DNA from: Planctomycetaceae bacterium
GTDB taxonomy: Bacteria; Planctomycetota; Planctomycetia; Pirellulales; Pirellulaceae
Reading direction: 5' to 3'
Assembly (NCBI GenBank): GCA_022614795.1
Contig: JAKEHX010000600.1
Span: forward strand, 1-12,475
Length of the DNA: 12,475 nucleotides
In this document: positions 9,398-12,475 of the stretch, piece after piece
Numbering within the stretch: the first letter of the stretch is position 1
Layout: each line of letters begins with the position of its first letter
Program-made: the position numbers and the translations under genes
Notes under the pieces: generated by a model
Database searches by the model: none
Seen by the model: only the letters and a program-made list of their open reading frames with translations
Told to the model about the DNA's origin: nothing

Positions 9398-9505
9398 GGT
9401 TCCAAGTTCCAGGTTTCAAGTTTCAGGTTCACAGTTCATTGGTTCCCGGCTCCTGGCTCCTGGCTCCTGGCCCCTGGCCCCTGGCCCCTGGCCCCTGGCC
9501 CCTGG
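9398..9505. repeat. 108-bp heptamer minisatellite
   Basis: A 7-base rhythm runs through the whole tract while the consensus drifts. It begins GGTTCCA, AGTTCCA, GGTTTCA, AGTTTCA, GGTTCAC, AGTTCAT (9398-9439). It changes through TGGTTCC and CGGCTCC, and ends as three CTCCTGG and five CCCCTGG copies (9450-9505). It nearly fills the spacer between SpoIIM and the next membrane protein, and ends one base before the SpoIIM stop codon. Confidence 0.92.
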
Positions 9506-9506
9506 T

Positions 9507-10490
9507 TCACAAAATCAACTTTCGCGGGAAGCCGAGGACCATGAAATAAAACGCCAGGATGGCACTAGAGAGGATCGCGACACAGGCCTTGACCCAGTAA
9601 GGAGCGGCCGAGGGGCTGAGGAAGCCTTCGATCAGCGCCGCGATCACGAACATGACCACGGCGGCCATGATCACCGGCATCATTTCCTTGCCCGTCTTTT
9701 GCAGGTTGGCGTAGCGCGACAAATTGCCGGGCATCACCCATGACAGCCCCAGCCGCAAGCCGGCCCCGGCGGAAATGACGATGGCGGTCAGCTCGAAGGG
9801 GCCGTGGGCGGTGACGAAGTGGAAGAAGTTCTGGCCCTCGGGCACGTCGGCGCGTCCCATGTAGCCGAACGAGGCGCCCAGAATGACGGCGTTGTACATC
9901 GACACGAGCAGTCCCGGCACGACGAGCAGCCCCCAGGCGAAGCAGCGGAGGCCGATGCCGGCGTTGTTGTTGACGTAGAAGGCCATCATGATGGCGTTCT
10001 CGTCGCCGCCGCGCTGGCTGCCGTCGATCGGGTTCTTGTACATTTCCTCGAGCATCTTGATGTGCTCGGCGCCCATTACCTGCTCGGCGAATTCGGGCCA
10101 GGCGGTTTTGGAGTTGGCCAGCCAGGCGGAGAGGATGAACAGGCCCCACCAGAGGATGAACATGGCCTGGATGCAGCGGTCGCTAAACACCTTGCGCGGC
10201 ACATCGACGAGCAGCATGTCGGCCCACTTGCGGAATTCCCAGCGGCGGCTGCGATAGAGCTGGTTGTGGGCCCGGCCCACGAGACGGTGCAGGTATTGCA
10301 CCGTGTTCTGCGGCAGCTGATAGGAATGGGCCAGGGCCAGATCGGCACAAGCCGCACGGTAGAGCGCCCCGAAGCGGGACAAGGAGGCGGGGGGCAGCTT
10401 GGCGCGCGAACTCCCCTGAAGCTGGTCGCAGAAGCGTTCCAGCTCTTGCCAGTTCTGGCGGCGGCGTTCGAGGAGATCGACGACTTTCAT
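9507..10490 (-). CDS. SpoIIM-family (DUF95) integral membrane protein
   Basis: This 327-residue protein has an N-terminal helical cytoplasmic region (1-105) rich in Arg, Gln and Leu, then about five membrane segments (108-126, 183-210, 232-250, 272-290, 300-320). The SpoIIM signature is clear: FYVNNNAGIGLRCFAWG (171-187), YNAVILGASFGYM (199-211), HGPFELTAI (229-237) and IEGFLSPS (287-294). In Bacillus the founding member works in engulfment, but in planctomycetes and actinobacteria such proteins sit beside RDD and MoxR genes, where the role is unknown and unrelated to sporulation. The start at 10490 (MKVVDLLERR) is preferred over the ATG at 10523 because the extra 11 residues derive from the palindromic spacer. 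No Shine-Dalgarno sequence is evident. The spacer from RDD is 90 bases. Confidence 0.92.
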   Translation of the reverse strand: MKVVDLLERRRQNWQELERFCDQLQGSSRAKLPPASLSRFGALYRAACADLALAHSYQLPQNTVQYLHRLVGRAHNQLYRSRRWEFRKWADMLLVDVPRKVFSDRCIQAMFILWWGLFILSAWLANSKTAWPEFAEQVMGAEHIKMLEEMYKNPIDGSQRGGDENAIMMAFYVNNNAGIGLRCFAWGLLVVPGLLVSMYNAVILGASFGYMGRADVPEGQNFFHFVTAHGPFELTAIVISAGAGLRLGLSWVMPGNLSRYANLQKTGKEMMPVIMAAVVMFVIAALIEGFLSPSAAPYWVKACVAILSSAILAFYFMVLGFPRKLIL

Positions 10491-10493
10491 GGA

Positions 10494-10584
10494 GTAGGGT
10501 GCATGAAATGCCCATGCATTCAATTGACGTTTCGATTCTGGTGCATTTCATGCATCGTTACCTGGTGCATTTCATGTACCCTAC
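10494..10584. repeat. Palindromic repeat cluster between SpoIIM and RDD
   Basis: Arms GTAGGGTGCATGAAATGC (10494-10511) and GCATTTCATGTACCCTAC (10567-10584) are inverted copies with one mismatch in 18. Between them, TGGTGCATTTCATGCA (from 10539) is a direct copy of the start of the right arm region (from 10563). Each copy is itself a small palindrome (TGCAT-GAA-ATGCA type). The right arm overlaps the RDD stop codon. It may be a mobile REP-like element or form a stem in the mRNA. Confidence 0.82.
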
Positions 10585-11531
10585 TTTCCTTGCCCAAAAT
10601 TCCCCGCGCCGACGAGCTGTTCCTGCGGCAGCGGCGGCGGCGGGCCGGGCCGGAATGGTGATTGCGCCGGCGGACCACCGGGATACTGGCTGAGCTGGTA
10701 GGGCTGGCCGTTATTCATAAACGCGACGAATGGGTTGGCCTGGGCAAAGCTGGCCTGGGCCTCGGCCAGCATCCGCTCGTCCTGGCTGCGGTCGGCGATA
10801 AACGTGCGGTAAAAGAGGGCACATAAGAGCAGGTCGTAGCTGGTATCGAGCGGCAGGCCGAACCGTTCGAGCAGCGGCTCGGCCAGGTGCTTGGCCACCT
10901 CGCGGCGGCGGGGGATCGAAAAGAACCTCCGCCGCTCGACATAGGTCGCCAGGGCCTTGGCCATCGATTTGCTTACGACGAAATTCGGCGGCAGATACGC
11001 GGCCAGCTGAATGGCCCGCGGATCGTCGAGCTTGGCGACGCCGGTGAGCCACTGGCGGTCTTCCACGACGACGATCGTGCCGCAAACCAGGTCGCCCAGC
11101 CGCTGGTAGCGGCGGTTCATCGCCATCACGATCAGGCCGACGCCGAGCAGAATGTCGGCCGTCCGGATCAGGTTGCGCAGCACCGCCTGGAGGCCGTTGA
11201 TCGGCTGGCCCTGGTCGGTGAGGACGCGGAGCGAGCAGACCATTTTGCCGGGGGTCTGGCCGTTCATGAATGTTTCGAAGAAGCCGCCATAGAACCAATC
11301 GAGGATGAACTTGCCGAGCAAGGCGACGCTGACCGCCAGGCCAGGGCTCAGCCAGCCCAGCGTGATTCCCAACACGAGAAAGATCCCGAGTTCGATCGCG
11401 GCCACGAGGGCGTTATCGATCAAGAGTGCCGGCAGGCGGCGAAACGGGCCGGCAATGCGGTACTCGAACGCAATGTTCTCCGGCGTGACCACCTGGACGA
11501 TGGAATCAATCGGCTGCTGTCGCGCTGCCAT
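10581..11531 (-). CDS. RDD family membrane protein with C-terminal extension
   Basis: This 316-residue protein begins with an RDD domain (about 22-160). The signature is GPFRRLPALLIDN (29-40), with the conserved Arg (R32) and Asp (D39). Membrane segments lie at about 41-60, 64-80 and 123-138. The NGQTPGK loop (90-96), the R-T-A-D (123-126) and RLGD (144-147) complete the family pattern. RDD proteins are small membrane proteins, some linked to ion transport, but in MoxR clusters they are taken as membrane parts of the complex. The C-terminal 155 residues are extra: a charged helical region (170-270) and a Pro/Gln-rich tail (275-310). The ATG at 11531 follows a 101-base spacer from the LRR gene; I see no Shine-Dalgarno sequence there. 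The stop overlaps the palindromic repeat cluster. Confidence 0.92.
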   Translation of the reverse strand: MAARQQPIDSIVQVVTPENIAFEYRIAGPFRRLPALLIDNALVAAIELGIFLVLGITLGWLSPGLAVSVALLGKFILDWFYGGFFETFMNGQTPGKMVCSLRVLTDQGQPINGLQAVLRNLIRTADILLGVGLIVMAMNRRYQRLGDLVCGTIVVVEDRQWLTGVAKLDDPRAIQLAAYLPPNFVVSKSMAKALATYVERRRFFSIPRRREVAKHLAEPLLERFGLPLDTSYDLLLCALFYRTFIADRSQDERMLAEAQASFAQANPFVAFMNNGQPYQLSQYPGGPPAQSPFRPGPPPPLPQEQLVGAGNFGQGK

Positions 11532-11632
11532 GCCGGAGAAGCCGTGGCGAGGAGGGATGCCTGCAAATGAGCGTCGTCAAGAGCATTATTCGCTGCCGGG
11601 CACCCCCCCGCAAGCGGCAGGATTTGTTCGAA
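11532..11632. other. Spacer between LRR and RDD genes
   Basis: These 101 bases contain a C-run near 11603-11609 but no hairpin with a T-tract, no repeats like those in the other spacers and no recognisable promoter. Whether the RDD gene starts a new transcription unit or continues from the LRR gene cannot be decided from the sequence. Confidence 0.5.
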
Positions 11633-12475
11633 CTACGGCCTGTGCAGCATCGGCAGCACCGCCTCGAGCTTCTTCCGCCCCTGGGGCGTGATCTTCGTGC
11701 CGGTCGTCTCGAGCGACTCGAGCTGCTTCAGTCCGCGGAGGTTCGCCAGGCCCGCGTCGCTGATCGGCGAGCCAGTCAGATAGAGCACTTTGAGCTGCTT
11801 CAGGTTGGCGATCGCCGCCAGACCGTCGTCGGTGATCGCCAGATTCGACAGGTCGAGCTCTTCGAGTTGTTTGCACGCGCCGATTTGCGGCAGCGACTCG
11901 TCGGTGATCTTGGTCCCCTCGAGGAACAGTTGTTTGAGCTTCGTTGCGGAGGCAAGTTGCTTAAGGCCCGCGTCCGTGATGGGCAAGTTCGATAGATCGA
12001 GCCACGCCAGGTTCTGGCAGGGAGCCAGCGCGGCCAGCCCTTTGTCGGTCGCGGCGGTGCGGCCGAGCGACAAGTTGCGGAGGCGCTCGGGGCGAGGGAT
12101 GCCCGCCAGGTCGTCGTCGGTGACATTCAAGAATGTGCGGTATTGCTGGTCGAGCTGTTCGAGACTTTCGCCGGTTGCCTTGGCGAGCGTTTCGGCCGTG
12201 TCGTCGCCGCGATAAAGGGCCGCGAGTAGATCGACAAGTGCCTCGCGGTGCTTGCCCCCCTGGCCGTCGATCAAAAAGTGGGCCAGCCCCGCGGCGTGCG
12301 AATAGAGCGGGCTGATGTCCGGGCTGGTTTGCACCGCTTCGCGGCTCATGGCGACAAGACGCGCCAGTGGGAGGGATTCGCCTGACAGCGTCCGGTAGCG
12401 GGCGAATTGAAGCCGGTCGGCCTCGCAGCCCCCCGCGGTCCACCAGCCGCCGTGGTCGGCCAGCGATTCCATATA
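11633..12475 (-). CDS. DUF1570-like / leucine-rich-repeat protein, 5' end missing
   Basis: The frame is open to the window edge, so the N-terminus is missing; the ATG at 12472 is probably internal, because the codon before it (TAT) continues the frame. The visible part has two regions. The first (about 1-117 counted from that Met) contains YSHAAGLAHFLIDGQGGKH and a final LEQLDQQYRTFL, resembling the C-terminal part of planctomycete DUF1570 proteins, which are related to gluzincin-type metallopeptidases. A HEXXH site, if present, would be upstream. The second has six leucine-rich repeats of 24 residues of the ITD-x-GL-x-x-L type (about 130-275), a form common in planctomycetes and suited to protein binding. 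The gene reads in the same direction as the MoxR operon but may not belong to it functionally. Confidence 0.8.
   Translation of the reverse strand, partial: YMESLADHGGWWTAGGCEADRLQFARYRTLSGESLPLARLVAMSREAVQTSPDISPLYSHAAGLAHFLIDGQGGKHREALVDLLAALYRGDDTAETLAKATGESLEQLDQQYRTFLNVTDDDLAGIPRPERLRNLSLGRTAATDKGLAALAPCQNLAWLDLSNLPITDAGLKQLASATKLKQLFLEGTKITDESLPQIGACKQLEELDLSNLAITDDGLAAIANLKQLKVLYLTGSPISDAGLANLRGLKQLESLETTGTKITPQGRKKLEAVLPMLHRP

Noticed and set aside
9450..9505. AGGAG within the heptamers read on the coding strand as a ribosome binding site
   Set aside because: The nearest copy lies about 67 bases upstream of the start at 9383, much too far to position a ribosome.
6288..9743. Long plus-strand frames opposite DUF4350, DUF4129 and the polytopic membrane protein
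   Set aside because: They lack domains, cross real gene boundaries and run through spacer repeats; the minus-strand products have clear membrane segments and family motifs.

Overview
The window looks like chromosomal DNA of a planctomycete, probably of the Pirellulales type. The reasons are high GC, a Tat-exported DUF1501 protein, a DUF1570-like/leucine-rich-repeat fusion, a MoxR ATPase with an N-terminal zinc ribbon, and intergenic spacers full of short tandem repeats. This placement is inferred from gene content; no rRNA or marker gene is present.

Layout: a repeat tract (1-86) precedes a plus-strand DUF1501 gene (101-1558). Almost everything else is on the minus strand. Read in the direction of transcription, from right to left, the order is: a 5'-truncated DUF1570-like/LRR protein (to 11633), an RDD membrane protein (11531-10581), a SpoIIM-family membrane protein (10490-9507), an uncharacterised polytopic membrane protein (9383-8421), a DUF4129 protein (about 8350-7418), a DUF4350 protein (7421-6165), [a plus-strand RAYT transposase module, 5358-6161], a zinc-ribbon MoxR ATPase (5166-3781), a DUF58 protein (3784-2360) and a SUKH/Smi1-Knr4-like protein (2336-1596). 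DUF4129/DUF4350 and MoxR/DUF58 overlap by 4 bp (ATGA and GTGA), which indicates translational coupling. The set MoxR + DUF58 + DUF4350 + DUF4129 + SpoIIM + RDD is a recurrent MoxR neighbourhood, also known to me from the actinobacterial moxR2 region. It probably makes a membrane-anchored AAA+ chaperone system: MoxR as cytoplasmic motor, DUF58 as vWA-like adaptor, the others as membrane and extracytoplasmic parts. Its substrate is unknown.

Three things stand out. First, a REP-associated tyrosine transposase flanked by inverted copies of a 29-bp palindromic element lies inside this operon, between DUF4350 and MoxR, on the opposite strand; its left side also carries two 73-bp head-to-tail copies differing at two positions. 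Second, five spacer tracts with quite different sequences all share 7-bp periodicity, resembling the heptanucleotide STRR elements of cyanobacteria. One of them runs in frame into the 5' end of the DUF4129 gene. Third, the operon ends with a SUKH-like gene 23 bp after DUF58, a family usually met as toxin immunity proteins.

No tRNA, rRNA or CRISPR array was seen, nor any convincing sigma-70 promoter or intrinsic terminator.
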